Assembly: GCF_000378505.1 (NCBI RefSeq)
Contig: NZ_KB899997.1
Location: forward strand, 1-64,000
DNA: 64,000 nt
Reading direction: 5' to 3'
From: Modicisalibacter luteus DSM 23508
GTDB lineage: Bacteria > Pseudomonadota > Gammaproteobacteria > Pseudomonadales > Halomonadaceae
Positions 6,064 to 16,774 of this stretch are shown here, piece by piece. The first letter of the stretch is position 1; each line of letters begins with the position of its first letter. Position numbers and translations under genes: made by a program. Below the pieces are notes generated by a model, which saw only the letters and a program-made list of their open reading frames with translations, was not told where the DNA came from and did not search any database.

Positions 6064-7710
6064 TCAGGGCACGATACGTGAAAGAATAGCGTCGAGCGGT
6101 GCATTGAAGGGTAGCACGCCATAAACGGGACTGGCGTCGTGGCCCAGTCGGCTGCGACAGAAAGTCTGTGCCACTGCCTCGGGCGCATGGCGCAGCAGTA
6201 TCGCGGCTTGCAGGCACTGGGCCATACGCTGGGTAAGCCAGCGAGCATTGGCTTCGATCTCGTCCTTGGGGCGATGCAGCAGTGTGTCGAGTTGCGCCAG
6301 CGACTGGTCATAGTGGTTCGAATGGCCGCGTGCCGTGGCCAGCTCGGCACGAAACGCATCGATACACTCGGGATGACGCCCCAGGATACGCAGGACATCC
6401 AGGCAGATCACATTGCCTGAGCCCTCCCAGATGGAATTGACCGGCGCCTCGCGATACAGGCGGGCGAGAGGTGTTTCCTCGACATAGCCGATGCCTCCCA
6501 GGCACTCCATGGCCTCGGCCATGAAACCGGGGCCTCGCTTGTTGTGCCAGTATTTTGCGAGCGCCGGCAGAAGGCGGGCCAGAGCGAGTTCATGAGGGAC
6601 GTGCGGAGTATCGTAGGCACGAGCGGTACGCATTGCCAGTGCCAGGCTGGCTTCGGCTTCCAGAGCAAGGTCGGCGATCACCCGGCGCATCAAGGGCTGC
6701 TCGGCAAGACGACGCCCGAAGGCATGGCGCTCACGAACATGCAGCCAGGCTTCCAGCAGTGCTTGGCGCATCATTCCCGCCGGAGCGGTAGCGGCATCTA
6801 ACCTGGTCTGTTGAACCATCTCAAGGATGTTGGCGATACCCCGATCCGGCGAGCCAATGGCTTCTGCCCAGGCGCCACAGTACTCTATTTCCGCCGAGGC
6901 ATTGGCACGATTGCCGCACTTATCCTTGAGGCGTTGCAACTCGATGGCATTGCGTTCGCCATCGGGGGCGAAGCGGGGCACCAGAAAGCATCCGAGCCCA
7001 TCGTCGGTCTGGGCCAAGGTCAGAAAGGCGTCCGACATCGGCGCGCTGCAAAACCACTTGTGGCCGGTCAGGCGATAGCCGCCCTCATCGCGAACGGCCT
7101 GGGTAGTATTGGCGCGAACATCGCTTCCCCCCTGTTTCTCGGTCATCGCCATGCCCAGGGTAACGGCGGGTTTTTCCCAGGCGGGTACGGCACGTGGGTC
7201 ATAGTCCCAAGCCTGCAGGCGAGAACACCAGGCCTTGTAGACGTTCGGCTCATGACGTAGTGCCGGTACAGCGGCATGCGTCATGGTCACTGGACAGCAG
7301 AAGCCCGGCTCGGCCTGGGTGAGCAGGTAGAGCGCTGCGACATGCGCCTGGTGGCCGCCCCGCTGCTCCTCCTCCCAGGCAACCGTGTGCCAGCCATGAT
7401 CGAATGCCAAGTGCATAAGTTGGTGATAGGCAGGGTGGTAGCTGACCTCATCGAGGCGGCGACCGTAGCGGTCGAACTGCCGTAGCTCGGGAGAGTGGCG
7501 GTTGGCTTCTTCGCCCAACGCCTGGAACTCGCGACTACCGACGGCGGTACCCAACGGAGCAAGGCGGCGAGTGACCCATGCCGGCGCTTCGCGGGCCAAG
7601 GCCTCGCGTAGCGGACGATCAAGAGCCAACAGGTCGCGATCCCGCGGGGGGAGCGGCTGGTTGTCGACGCTGTGTGTGGCCAAGCGGCTTCGTGGGGCGC
7701 GGTCGTGCAT
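6064..7710 (-). CDS. aidB: AidB-type acyl-CoA dehydrogenase
   Basis: A 548-aa flavoprotein, matching AidB (about 541 aa) rather than ordinary acyl-CoA dehydrogenases (about 380 aa). It carries the subgroup's MTEKQGGSDVRANTT segment near residue 195, HKWFCSAPMSDAF, and the C-terminal ECLGGIGYVEETPLARLYRE followed by NSIWEGSGNV. AidB belongs to the adaptive response to DNA alkylation and binds FAD and DNA; isovaleryl-CoA dehydrogenase activity has been reported. The start at 7710 has AAGGAG at about eight bases; the extension to 7761 is rejected. It has no ada or alkB neighbour here, so the DNA-repair role is by family only. Confidence 0.9.
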   Translation of the reverse strand: MHDRAPRSRLATHSVDNQPLPPRDRDLLALDRPLREALAREAPAWVTRRLAPLGTAVGSREFQALGEEANRHSPELRQFDRYGRRLDEVSYHPAYHQLMHLAFDHGWHTVAWEEEQRGGHQAHVAALYLLTQAEPGFCCPVTMTHAAVPALRHEPNVYKAWCSRLQAWDYDPRAVPAWEKPAVTLGMAMTEKQGGSDVRANTTQAVRDEGGYRLTGHKWFCSAPMSDAFLTLAQTDDGLGCFLVPRFAPDGERNAIELQRLKDKCGNRANASAEIEYCGAWAEAIGSPDRGIANILEMVQQTRLDAATAPAGMMRQALLEAWLHVRERHAFGRRLAEQPLMRRVIADLALEAEASLALAMRTARAYDTPHVPHELALARLLPALAKYWHNKRGPGFMAEAMECLGGIGYVEETPLARLYREAPVNSIWEGSGNVICLDVLRILGRHPECIDAFRAELATARGHSNHYDQSLAQLDTLLHRPKDEIEANARWLTQRMAQCLQAAILLRHAPEAVAQTFCRSRLGHDASPVYGVLPFNAPLDAILSRIVP

Positions 7711-7842
7711 GACGAGTCTCCTTGTCAGCTTGAGCATGGAACCCCGTGTGCATGCGGTCAATTCAGCCCTTGTCGCAGGAGACGATGACGCATGAGCAGC
7801 TTTTCTGGCATGCTGGGCCGGTATTATTCCAAGGAGCCCGGC

Positions 7843-8382
7843 ATGTCAGTCGATATGGATCGCACCGTCCCCATCAAGAAGGAGCGCATCCAACTCGTCG
7901 ATGCCACAAACCGGCCCTGCGGTAGTGCCGAGCGCGCCATGATGCGGCGTTTTCACTTCTGGCACCGGGCTACTTACGTCTTTGTCCTTAATGCGCATCA
8001 TGAGCTCTGCGTGCAGGTCCGTACGATGACCAAGGAAGTGTTCCCGGGGCATTACGATCTGGCCACCGGTGGCGTGGTTGGCGCCGGCGAACCGGTACAT
8101 CTGGCGGCACGTCGGGAACTGGCTGAGGAGTTGGGCATCGAGAGGGTGCGCCTGCAGCCGTGTTTCGATTTTCGCTTTGCCGAGCAGGGTAATCATATTT
8201 TCGGCAGTGCGTTCTTGGCCAACTACGATGGCCCGCTGTGCCTCCAGCCGGAAGAGGTCGCCGATGCGCTGTGGTTGCCGGTGGCCGAGGCGCTGGCTCT
8301 CGAGCCAGCCACACCGGACAGTCGCCTTGCGCTGGAAATGATGCTTGATCGCGGCCTACTGGACATGGGAAAGCCCCGTTGA
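7843..8382 (+). CDS. yfcD: NUDIX hydrolase, YfcD family
   Basis: A 179-aa protein with a NUDIX box at about residues 75-97: GGVVGAGEPVHLAARRELAEELG, fitting GX5EX7REUXEEXGU. The N-terminal ERIQLVDATNRPCGSAERAMMR and RATYVFV resemble YfcD and isopentenyl-diphosphate isomerase-like NUDIX proteins. The substrate is unknown (a nucleoside or other X-linked diphosphate). AAGGAG six bases before the ATG at 7843 fixes the start; the ATG at 7792 lacks one. It is divergent from aidB. Confidence 0.88.
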   Translation: MSVDMDRTVPIKKERIQLVDATNRPCGSAERAMMRRFHFWHRATYVFVLNAHHELCVQVRTMTKEVFPGHYDLATGGVVGAGEPVHLAARRELAEELGIERVRLQPCFDFRFAEQGNHIFGSAFLANYDGPLCLQPEEVADALWLPVAEALALEPATPDSRLALEMMLDRGLLDMGKPR

Positions 8383-8585
8383 CCTGGCCATGGGCGGCAA
8401 GCGTTGGCGCAACGTGCTCGGCGACCCAGGCAGGGCTATGCTGAAATAGGCAAATCCGGCAGAAGCGTTCGCCAACGAAAGGGCAACGTCGTTGGCACGC
8501 CATCATGAGACATGGCATCTTTGCGGCTGACCACCGGGCGGGAGATATTTTACGTCCAAGGCGGACCATAGCGAATCGGCGGGTT

Positions 8586-9080
8586 ATGCAAATCTATACA
8601 CAGGACTGTCGCATCCAGAGCGGCGAACCTTTCAACCTGCGCGCACTGCGTGGGCAGGTACTGCTGATCGTCAATGTCGCCAGTCGCTGCGGGTACACGC
8701 CGCAACTCAGCGAGCTCGAACGTCTCTATCGCCGCTATCGGGATCAGGGGTTCACCGTACTGGCCTTTCCCTGCAATCAGTTCGCCAACCAGTCTCCCGA
8801 ATCCGCACGAAGCTTTGCCGAATTCTGTGAGCGTAACTACGGCGTGACCTTTCCGATCATGGAAAAAGTGCGGGTCAACGGCAGTCGGGCCCATCCATTG
8901 TTCACGCTATTACGAAAACAGGCGCCAGGTGTGCTGGGCAGCACCCCGATCAAGTGGAATTTCACCAAATTCTTGGTGGGGCGTGACGGTCAGGTCATCT
9001 GCCGTTTCGCGCCGCGCGACGGTATGCAGCGCATCGTACCCAAGCTGGAGGCAGCCTTGGATACGCCATTCTCGGCATGA
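8586..9080 (+). CDS. btuE: Glutathione peroxidase (cysteine type)
   Basis: A 164-aa thioredoxin-fold peroxidase. The catalytic tetrad is visible: Cys in VASRCGYTPQ (residue about 36), Gln in FPCNQFANQ (about 70), and Trp and Asn in KWNFTKFLV (about 126). Cysteine replaces the selenocysteine of animal enzymes, as usual in bacteria, and BtuE-like proteins often accept thioredoxin as reductant. It removes hydrogen and lipid peroxides in the cytoplasm. The start at 8586 matches the family N-terminus, with only a weak GGCGGG upstream. The short product of the extended frame from 8505 is rejected. Confidence 0.9.
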   Translation: MQIYTQDCRIQSGEPFNLRALRGQVLLIVNVASRCGYTPQLSELERLYRRYRDQGFTVLAFPCNQFANQSPESARSFAEFCERNYGVTFPIMEKVRVNGSRAHPLFTLLRKQAPGVLGSTPIKWNFTKFLVGRDGQVICRFAPRDGMQRIVPKLEAALDTPFSA

Positions 9081-9086
9081 TGCCGT

Positions 9087-9479
9087 TCAGGGAGGCGTTT
9101 CGCCACGCACTTCCATCAGGCGCGTCATCAGCAGGTTCCAACGATGGCGGGTCATCATCGTGGTAAGCCCCGAAAATAGCATCCAGAATCCCTTGCGCCA
9201 GCCGCGCAAGCGTCGGTAATGGATGACTAGATGCGTCAGTAGGCGATTCTCATCGAAGCTGCGCCATCCCCCGGTCATGGACATCTGTTGGCGTGAGAGC
9301 ACTGGCGCAAGTTCCAGGCGAAAGATCCACTCCAACTGATCAAGGGATAGATCGTGACGCTCGATGACCTCGATCATGTGCTGGTAGTCGCTTTCGCGCG
9401 GCTCGCGGTCTAACCACAACGGTGCCAGTGCTAACCATAACTCGCCGCGCCTGGCGACAAGGGCTTCGATTTCTTCCAC
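9087..9479 (-). CDS. DUF7079-like hypothetical protein
   Basis: A 130-aa soluble protein. Its layout resembles the DUF7079 family: an N-terminal helix (RRGELWLALAPLWLDRE), then HDLSLDQLEWIFRLELAPVL, then GGWRSFDENRLL. The C-terminal third is basic and hydrophobic (RLRGWRKGFWMLFSG). No catalytic motif is evident and the function is unknown. It is convergent with the glutathione peroxidase gene, with 6 nt between the stops. The domain assignment is from memory of the family pattern and is moderate. Confidence 0.62.
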   Translation of the reverse strand: MEEIEALVARRGELWLALAPLWLDREPRESDYQHMIEVIERHDLSLDQLEWIFRLELAPVLSRQQMSMTGGWRSFDENRLLTHLVIHYRRLRGWRKGFWMLFSGLTTMMTRHRWNLLMTRLMEVRGETPP

Positions 9480-9650
9480 GGTTTGCTCGCTACTTGTCGG
9501 TTAGGTCGGCATCTTCGACCATTGTTTGGATGAGCTCAAGCAAGGCGGACAGGGAATCGTCTAGCCGCTAGAATAGCCGCAAATCAGCGGCTCCCGATTC
9601 GATGCCATCCTACGGGAGCAAAATCTGTAAATATAAAGTCGAGGTCTGAC

Positions 9651-10856
9651 GTGATCATCAAACCCAAGGTTCGCGGTTTTATCTGCACCACTACCCACCC
9701 CGCTGGCTGCGCACAGAACGTACTCGAGCAGATCGAGGCCACCCGCGCCGCGGTCGGCAATGCCGACAAGGCCAAGGGCCCGAAGAAGGTGCTGGTGATC
9801 GGTGCCTCCAGTGGCTATGGCCTGGCGGCACGAGTCACCGCGGCCTTTGGCTATGGAGCCAGTACGCTCGGTGTATTCTTCGAGAAGCCCGGCACCGATA
9901 AGAAGCCGGGCACGGCGGGCTGGTACAACTCCGCTGCCTTTGATCGTTACGCCAAGGAAGAAGGCCTCTACAGCAAGGCTATCAACGGCGATGCCTTTGC
10001 CCATGAAACCCGCGAAAAGGCCATTGAGCTCATCAAGCAGGATCTCGGCGAAGTCGATCTGGTGATCTACTCCTTGGCCTCGCCGGTGCGCAAGCTGCCC
10101 GACAGTGGCGAGGTCAAGCGCTCAGCGCTCAAGCCGATTGGCGAGACCTACCGCGCCACTGCCATCGACACCAACAAGGATACGATCATCGAGGCCGAGG
10201 TCGAGCCCGCTACCGAACAGGAAATCGCCGACACCATTCAGGTCATGGGTGGCGAGGACTGGGAACTGTGGATCGATGCGCTCGATAAGGCCGGCGTACT
10301 GGCTGACGGCGCCAAGTCGGTGGCCTTCAGCTACATTGGCACCGAAATCACCTGGCCGATCTACTGGCATGGTGCACTGGGCAAGGCCAAGGAAGACCTC
10401 GATCGCGCCGCTGGCGAGATCGACAAGCGCCTGAGCGAGAAGGGTGGTAGCGCCAACGTGGCGGTACTCAAGTCGGTGGTCACCCAGGCCAGCGCCGCTA
10501 TTCCGGTCATGCCACTGTACATCGCCATGGTATACAAGGTGATGAAGGAGCAGGGCCTGCACGAAGGCACCATCGACCAGCTTAATCGTCTGTTCCGTGA
10601 CCGCCTATATGCCGATGGCGCGCCCGAGACCGATGAGGCCGGCCGCCTGCGCCTCGACGATTGGGAACTGCGCGACGACGTTCAGCAGGCCTGCAAGGAC
10701 CTGTGGCCGCAAGTGACCACGGAGAACCTGTTCGACATCACCGATTACGCCGGCTACAAGTACGAATTCCTGAAGCTGTTCGGCTTCAAGCGTGATGACA
10801 TCGACTACGATGCCGAGACCGACCCGGTCGCGGATTTCGATGTCGTTCAATTGTGA
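9651..10856 (+). CDS. fabV: Trans-2-enoyl-ACP/CoA reductase FabV
   Basis: A 401-aa cytoplasmic NADH-dependent reductase of the FabV type (family about 400 aa). It starts with the characteristic [20 protein letters not shown]. It has the nucleotide-binding segment [20 protein letters not shown] (about 49-68), the long-spaced Y-x8-K catalytic motif around [22 protein letters not shown] (about 226-247), and the C-terminal TDPVADFDV. It performs the last step of the fatty acid elongation cycle. FabV enzymes are less sensitive to triclosan than FabI. Translation starts at GTG with GAGG upstream. Confidence 0.96.
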   Translation: MIIKPKVRGFICTTTHPAGCAQNVLEQIEATRAAVGNADKAKGPKKVLVIGASSGYGLAARVTAAFGYGASTLGVFFEKPGTDKKPGTAGWYNSAAFDRYAKEEGLYSKAINGDAFAHETREKAIELIKQDLGEVDLVIYSLASPVRKLPDSGEVKRSALKPIGETYRATAIDTNKDTIIEAEVEPATEQEIADTIQVMGGEDWELWIDALDKAGVLADGAKSVAFSYIGTEITWPIYWHGALGKAKEDLDRAAGEIDKRLSEKGGSANVAVLKSVVTQASAAIPVMPLYIAMVYKVMKEQGLHEGTIDQLNRLFRDRLYADGAPETDEAGRLRLDDWELRDDVQQACKDLWPQVTTENLFDITDYAGYKYEFLKLFGFKRDDIDYDAETDPVADFDVVQL

Positions 10857-10875
10857 TTCAGACGTAGGCAAGCTC

Positions 10876-11559
10876 ATGACGAGGCGAACACGACATCAGC
10901 GTGCTGCTGGCTGGCTGTGGCCGCTACTGCTGGTCGTACTGGTCGGCATGGCCGGCTGTCAAAGCGCTTATTTTAGCGCGTTGGAAAAGGTCGGCATTCA
11001 CAAGCGCGACGTGCTGGTCGACCGTGTCGAGGAGGGCCGTGACGCGCAGCAGGCGGCTCAGGAACAATTCTCCTCGGCACTCGAGCAGTTTCGGGCGGTT
11101 GTGCAGGTGCCCGAGAGCGAGCTCTCGCAGACCTACGACCGCTTGAACGCTGAGTACGAGGATAGCGAGGCCGCCGCCAAGCGTGTCGAGGCGCGCATCG
11201 AAAGTATCGAGGACGTGGCCGAGGCGCTGTTCGACGAGTGGGAAGACGAGCTCTCGCTGTACCAGAGTGCCGACTATCGTCGACTGTCCGAGCGGCAGTT
11301 GCGCGATACCCGGGTGCGTTACGCTGAGATGATCGAAGCCATGCACGATGCGGCCGACAGCATGCAGCCGGTATTACTAGCAATGCGCGACAATATGCTG
11401 TTCCTCAAGCACAACCTCAACGCTCGCGCAATCGGGGCCCTGCGAGGCGAAGTGGAAGGGCTGGAGCGTGATGTAGCGGCGTTACGTCAACGCATGCAGG
11501 CAGCCATCGCACGCTCTGACGCCTTCATTGCCGAGCTCGGCAGCCACGATGCCCCCTGA
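10876..11559 (+). CDS. DUF2959 lipoprotein
   Basis: A 227-aa protein with a lipoprotein signal: a basic N-terminus, a hydrophobic stretch WPLLLVVLVGM and the lipobox GMAGC (Cys near residue 29). The mature part is almost entirely alpha-helical and charged, probably coiled coil, with family features SAYFSALEKVGIHKRDVLVDRV and LKHNLNARAIGALRGE. DUF2959 proteins are widespread in gammaproteobacteria and their role is unknown. It starts 20 nt after fabV and its end overlaps the next gene, so the three may be read together. Confidence 0.85.
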   Translation: MTRRTRHQRAAGWLWPLLLVVLVGMAGCQSAYFSALEKVGIHKRDVLVDRVEEGRDAQQAAQEQFSSALEQFRAVVQVPESELSQTYDRLNAEYEDSEAAAKRVEARIESIEDVAEALFDEWEDELSLYQSADYRRLSERQLRDTRVRYAEMIEAMHDAADSMQPVLLAMRDNMLFLKHNLNARAIGALRGEVEGLERDVAALRQRMQAAIARSDAFIAELGSHDAP

Positions 11560-12526
11560 CGCATCATCTTCTTTTCCTCACTCTGGATTTGCCCGGCAGG
11601 TCGGCTTCGTGCTGCTGCCGGGCTTTTCCCTGCTCGCACAGGCGTGTGCACTGGAGCCGTTGCACGTTGCCAATCGGCTGTCCGGGGCAAGGCTTTATAC
11701 CTCAATGACCTTCGGTATGGATACGCGTGAAGTGAGGAGTGCTGCCGAACTTACCCTGACGCCGGAGGGCGCGGTCGGTGGCGATATCGGTGCGCTGGAT
11801 CTGTTGTTCGTTTGTGCTCCCAGTCAAACGACCCACACCCCAGCCGGTCTGCTGGACTGGTTGAAACGTTTGGCCGGGCGCGGCATCGTCCTGGGCGGCA
11901 TAGCCGGTGGAACCGAAGTCCTGGCCCGCGCCGGGGTGCTCGACGGGTATCGCGTGACATTGCCCTGGCAGAATGCCGAGACATTCGCTCGCAACCACCC
12001 GACGGTGCGCGTGACGAATCAGTTGTTCGAGATCGATCGGGATCGGTTGACCTGCGGTGGTGGCACGGCGGCGATGGATATGATGATGACCCTGATCGGT
12101 CAGCAGCATGGCCAGCGCCTGGCCGAGCGCATTTCAGAGCACTTCGTATGTGAACGTATCCGCATGGGCGACGAGCCCCAGCATGCGCCGTTACGTTCGC
12201 GGCTTGGCCACGCGCCGCAGAGCTTGCTCGATGCTGTCACCCTGATGGAATCGAACATCGAGGAACCGCTTACCACCCACGAGCTTTCCGAGCATCTAGG
12301 GATTTCGCGGCGTCAGCTCGAGCGGCTGTTCAAGAAGTACCTTCAGGCGGTGCCAAGTCGTTACTATCTCGGCCTGCGCCTGCAACAGGCCCGCAAGTTA
12401 CTGCGCGAGACCGACCAGGCCGTGGGTGACATCGCCCTACAAACGGGCTTTTCCTCGGGAGCGCATTTCTCGACGGCTTACCGCAATCATTTCGGCATGA
12501 CGCCGCGGGAAGAGCGGATGCTCTAG
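11549..12526 (+). CDS. argR: ArgR-like transcriptional regulator (DJ-1/PfpI plus AraC HTH)
   Basis: A 325-aa GlxA-type regulator: a DJ-1/PfpI amidotransferase-like domain (residues about 10-190) with GGIAGGTEVLARAGVLDG, and a C-terminal AraC HTH (about 220-318) with ELSEHLGISRRQLERLFKKY and DIALQTGFSSGAHFSTAYRNHFGMTP. In Pseudomonas, ArgR of this architecture activates the arginine succinyltransferase operon in response to arginine. The ast genes lie 0.9 kb downstream, supporting that assignment over other GlxA-type regulators. The ATG at 11549 overlaps the end of the DUF2959 gene and has no clear Shine-Dalgarno sequence. Confidence 0.85.
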   Translation: MPPDASSSFPHSGFARQVGFVLLPGFSLLAQACALEPLHVANRLSGARLYTSMTFGMDTREVRSAAELTLTPEGAVGGDIGALDLLFVCAPSQTTHTPAGLLDWLKRLAGRGIVLGGIAGGTEVLARAGVLDGYRVTLPWQNAETFARNHPTVRVTNQLFEIDRDRLTCGGGTAAMDMMMTLIGQQHGQRLAERISEHFVCERIRMGDEPQHAPLRSRLGHAPQSLLDAVTLMESNIEEPLTTHELSEHLGISRRQLERLFKKYLQAVPSRYYLGLRLQQARKLLRETDQAVGDIALQTGFSSGAHFSTAYRNHFGMTPREERML

Positions 12527-13158
12527 GCAGTCTGGTAAGCCGTCGCTTTTCTGGCAACCAGTGCCCGAAACAGCGAGCCCATCATTACCGGTTCGTCCTG
12601 CTCGACCACGAACCCAGCCTGTTGTAGCAAGGGGCCGGCCTGCCGGGTGATATCGGTAGCTATGGCAGTGGTCGCCAGGTTGAGCGCGCGCCGACCCCAG
12701 CCTGAGGAATGACTATCGGGCTGGAACTTGTCCATGATGGACAATCGACCATTATCGGCCAAAACGCGATGCACTTCGGCCAGGCCGCGCTCGGGACGCG
12801 GCATCACTGCCAGGATGAGATGCATGATTACCATGTCGAAGTGTTTGTCGGGGTAGTCGAGAGACTCGGCGTCCATGACGCGTGCCTGGCAGTCGAAGCC
12901 AAGCTCGTCGGCACGTGCCTGGAAGCGCTTGACCATGGCCGGGCTAAGATCCGCGCCGTGCAGTTCGATGTCGCGGGGGAGATAGGGCAGGTCGAGGCCG
13001 GTTCCGGCACCAACGATTAGCACGCATTGCCCGCTGTGCAAGTCGTTGGCTTCCAGCGACTTGCGCCGGGCACGGCGGAAGGCTCGATCAGCGATAAGGT
13101 CGTATATCGGCGCATAGAGGGTATAGCGCAAGCGATTCCAGGCGGTGGTGTTAAGCAT
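12523..13158 (-). CDS. Class I SAM-dependent methyltransferase
   Basis: A 211-aa protein with a Rossmann-like methyltransferase fold: motif I VLIVGAGTGLDLPYLP (about 46-61), the acidic post-I position (LHGADLSPAM), and motif IV/V DMVIMHLILAVMPRPERGLAEVHRVLADNG. This is the Methyltransf_11/UbiE-like group; phosphatidylethanolamine N-methyltransferases (PmtA) share it, but the substrate cannot be fixed. The start at 13158 has GAGGAG nine bases upstream. Its stop overlaps that of argR by 4 nt (convergent). It is divergent from astC, with a 232-nt shared upstream region. Confidence 0.85.
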   Translation of the reverse strand: MLNTTAWNRLRYTLYAPIYDLIADRAFRRARRKSLEANDLHSGQCVLIVGAGTGLDLPYLPRDIELHGADLSPAMVKRFQARADELGFDCQARVMDAESLDYPDKHFDMVIMHLILAVMPRPERGLAEVHRVLADNGRLSIMDKFQPDSHSSGWGRRALNLATTAIATDITRQAGPLLQQAGFVVEQDEPVMMGSLFRALVARKATAYQTA

Positions 13159-13363
13159 GGCGTTATCTCCTCTGGCGTCCAACTGCTATCCAATCACACT
13201 TTTCCGTACTGAAAATGACACTGCCACGAGCTCATGGCGATAGCCGCTTTTCATAATTCGTCGTCCCATTGCTGAAAGCCATGTCTGCTTTCCCCACTTA
13301 TACTCGGGTGTCATCGTGCGATACACGACGGCCGAGATGGCATTCCGCCGCTTGAGCATATGA

Positions 13364-14605
<1,242 letters not shown>

Positions 14606-14671
14606 GACTTGCCCCGGCTGCAATGAACCATTCGCAGTCGGGGCTATCGGGATCTGACAAGAGGGAACACC

Positions 14672-15736
14672 ATGCTGGTCGTTCGTCCTGCCAAGCCGGC
14701 GGACCTGCCTGGGCTGGAGCGCCTGGCCGGCACCGCCACCCCCCGGCTTACCAACCTGCCCGCGCACCGTGACCGGCTGGAAGAACGCATCTCGCGTTCG
14801 CAGCGTTCGCTTTCGCGCGAGGTAGAGTTTCCAGGCGAAGAGAGTTACACCTTCGTACTCGAGGACTTGGAGCGAGGCGAGGTGGTGGGCACTGCCACTA
14901 TCCGCGCCCAGGCCGGGGCGCATGAGGCGTACTACACTTATCGACAGGAAACGCTGATCCACGCCTCCCAGCAACTCAATGTACGCCGTGAGGTGCAGAC
15001 GCTCTCCCTGTCCCACGAGGTTTCCGAGGCCACGTTGCTCTGTGCGCTGTCTCTCGACTCGCGTTACAAGGGCACCAGCGCCGAGAGTCTACTTCGCCGC
15101 GCGCGGTTGATGTTCATTGCCCAATATCCTGAACGCTTCGCCGAAATCCTGGCGATCGCCTTCCCCGGTTATCTCGACGGCGATGGCGAGTCACCGTTCT
15201 GGAACAGCGTTGGCCGCCATTTCTTTGTGCGTGGTTACCAGGAGATCAATCACTTGGCTGGCGTGCGCTCGAAGAGTTTCATCGCCGAGGTAATGCCACA
15301 GTTTCCCCTCTACTTGCCGTTGCTCACACCGCAGGCGCGGGCCGCGATCGGCCGCGAACATCCGCATCATGAAACGGCGCTTGATGAGATGCTTGCCGAG
15401 GGGTTTGTTCGCTCAAGGCATGTCGACATCTTCGATGCCGGCCCGGTAATCAAGGCCGAGCGTGAACGGCTGCAGACATTCCGCCGCAGCACTTGGCATC
15501 CGGTACGAGTCCGGCCTGCCTCGTCATTGCCTGATGCTGAGCCGGCAATGATCGCCAATCAGAAGCTAGACGGATTCCGCTGTGTGGTGGCCCGCTATGC
15601 ACTTTCCCCAACCGGTCAGCTAATGCTCTCACCGGAGCATGCCGAGCTGCTTGGTGTCGAGGAAGGCCGGGCGGTGCTGGCCGCGCCACTGGCCCTGCCC
15701 ATTGGGGAAGATATCTTCGACGAGGGGGAGCTGTGA
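14672..15736 (+). CDS. aruF: Arginine N-succinyltransferase, alpha subunit (AruF)
   Basis: A 354-aa AstA-family protein with a GNAT-like fold, starting MLVVRPAKPADLPGLERLAGTA. Family blocks ESYTFVLEDLERGEVVGTATI, LSHEVSEATLLCALSLDSRYKGT, FWNSVGRHFFV and GVRSKSFIAEVMPQFPLY are visible. With AruG it transfers succinyl from succinyl-CoA to arginine, the first committed AST step. Two subunits are the Pseudomonas arrangement; enterobacteria have one AstA. The stop overlaps the AruG start by 4 nt (ATGR-type coupling). AGAGGG lies before the start. Confidence 0.94.
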   Translation: MLVVRPAKPADLPGLERLAGTATPRLTNLPAHRDRLEERISRSQRSLSREVEFPGEESYTFVLEDLERGEVVGTATIRAQAGAHEAYYTYRQETLIHASQQLNVRREVQTLSLSHEVSEATLLCALSLDSRYKGTSAESLLRRARLMFIAQYPERFAEILAIAFPGYLDGDGESPFWNSVGRHFFVRGYQEINHLAGVRSKSFIAEVMPQFPLYLPLLTPQARAAIGREHPHHETALDEMLAEGFVRSRHVDIFDAGPVIKAERERLQTFRRSTWHPVRVRPASSLPDAEPAMIANQKLDGFRCVVARYALSPTGQLMLSPEHAELLGVEEGRAVLAAPLALPIGEDIFDEGEL

Positions 15737-16752
15737 TGCGCATCCGACCTATCGCCCGCGACGATCTGGACGGCCTGCAGCGTCTGGCCCAGGAAACCGG
15801 CGTCGGCTTCACTTCGCTGCCTGACAACAGAGAATTCCTGGCCGGCAAGATCGAGTCCGCGGCACGCGCCTTCGAGGAGCGCACGCCGGTCGATGACCGC
15901 CTGTATTTCTTCGTATTGGAAGACGAGAGCAATGGTGAATTGGCCGGCTGCTGCGCTATCGAGGCTCAAGTCGGCCGTGAAGTGCCGTTCTACCACTACC
16001 GAGTAGGCAAGCTGGCGCACTCGTCGGTACAGCTAGACCTGCATCGAACCATCGACACGCTGTTCTTGAGCTCCGACCACACTGGCGATGCTGAGGTGGC
16101 ATCGCTCTACCTGCGCCCCGAATACCGTCGCGACCGCAATGGTGCGCTGTTGTCCAAGGCGCGTTGGCTATTCATGGCGCAGTTCCGTGATCGTTTCCCG
16201 GACAAGGTACTGGCCGAGATGCGCGGTGTGTTCGACAAGAACGGCATCAGCCCGTTCTGGCAGTGTCTGGGTAGCCACTTCTTCCCCATGGACTTCAACG
16301 AGGCCGACCGCCTGACGGGCATGGGCCAGAAGAGTTTCATCGGCGAGCTGATGCCCAAATTCCCGATCCATACCACGTTCCTCAGCGAGGAAGCTCGGGC
16401 CTGCATCGGGAAAGTTCACGAGCACACCCGCCCGGCGCTGGAGATGCTCAAGAAGGAAGGTCTGCGCTGGGAGGGCTACGTCGATATCTTCGATGGCGGC
16501 CCCACGGTGGAAGCGTACATCGACGATGTTCGCGCCGTACGTCTTTCACGGCTGTGCCAAGTCGAGATCGGGCGCGACCTGGACCATGGCGAGCGGCCGA
16601 GCTGGTTGGTATCGACCACCGGCATGGTCGACTTCCGGGCGGCATGGATCGGTCGGGGCCCGAGCGAAGACGGCACGCTGACACTGACCGAGGAGGAGGC
16701 GTACCGACTGAACGTAGGCACGGGCGATTCCCTCCGCGTTCTGGAAACCTGA
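15733..16752 (+). CDS. aruG: Arginine N-succinyltransferase, beta subunit (AruG)
   Basis: A 339-aa paralogue of the preceding protein, with matching blocks: [73 protein letters not shown] and [17 protein letters not shown]. It is the partner subunit in the heteromeric succinyltransferase known from Pseudomonas. The start at 15733 overlaps the aruF stop, implying translational coupling and equal synthesis. AstD follows after 22 nt with its own AAGGAGAG. Confidence 0.94.
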   Translation: MMRIRPIARDDLDGLQRLAQETGVGFTSLPDNREFLAGKIESAARAFEERTPVDDRLYFFVLEDESNGELAGCCAIEAQVGREVPFYHYRVGKLAHSSVQLDLHRTIDTLFLSSDHTGDAEVASLYLRPEYRRDRNGALLSKARWLFMAQFRDRFPDKVLAEMRGVFDKNGISPFWQCLGSHFFPMDFNEADRLTGMGQKSFIGELMPKFPIHTTFLSEEARACIGKVHEHTRPALEMLKKEGLRWEGYVDIFDGGPTVEAYIDDVRAVRLSRLCQVEIGRDLDHGERPSWLVSTTGMVDFRAAWIGRGPSEDGTLTLTEEEAYRLNVGTGDSLRVLET

Positions 16753-16774
16753 GCGGGATACTAAGGAGAGAATT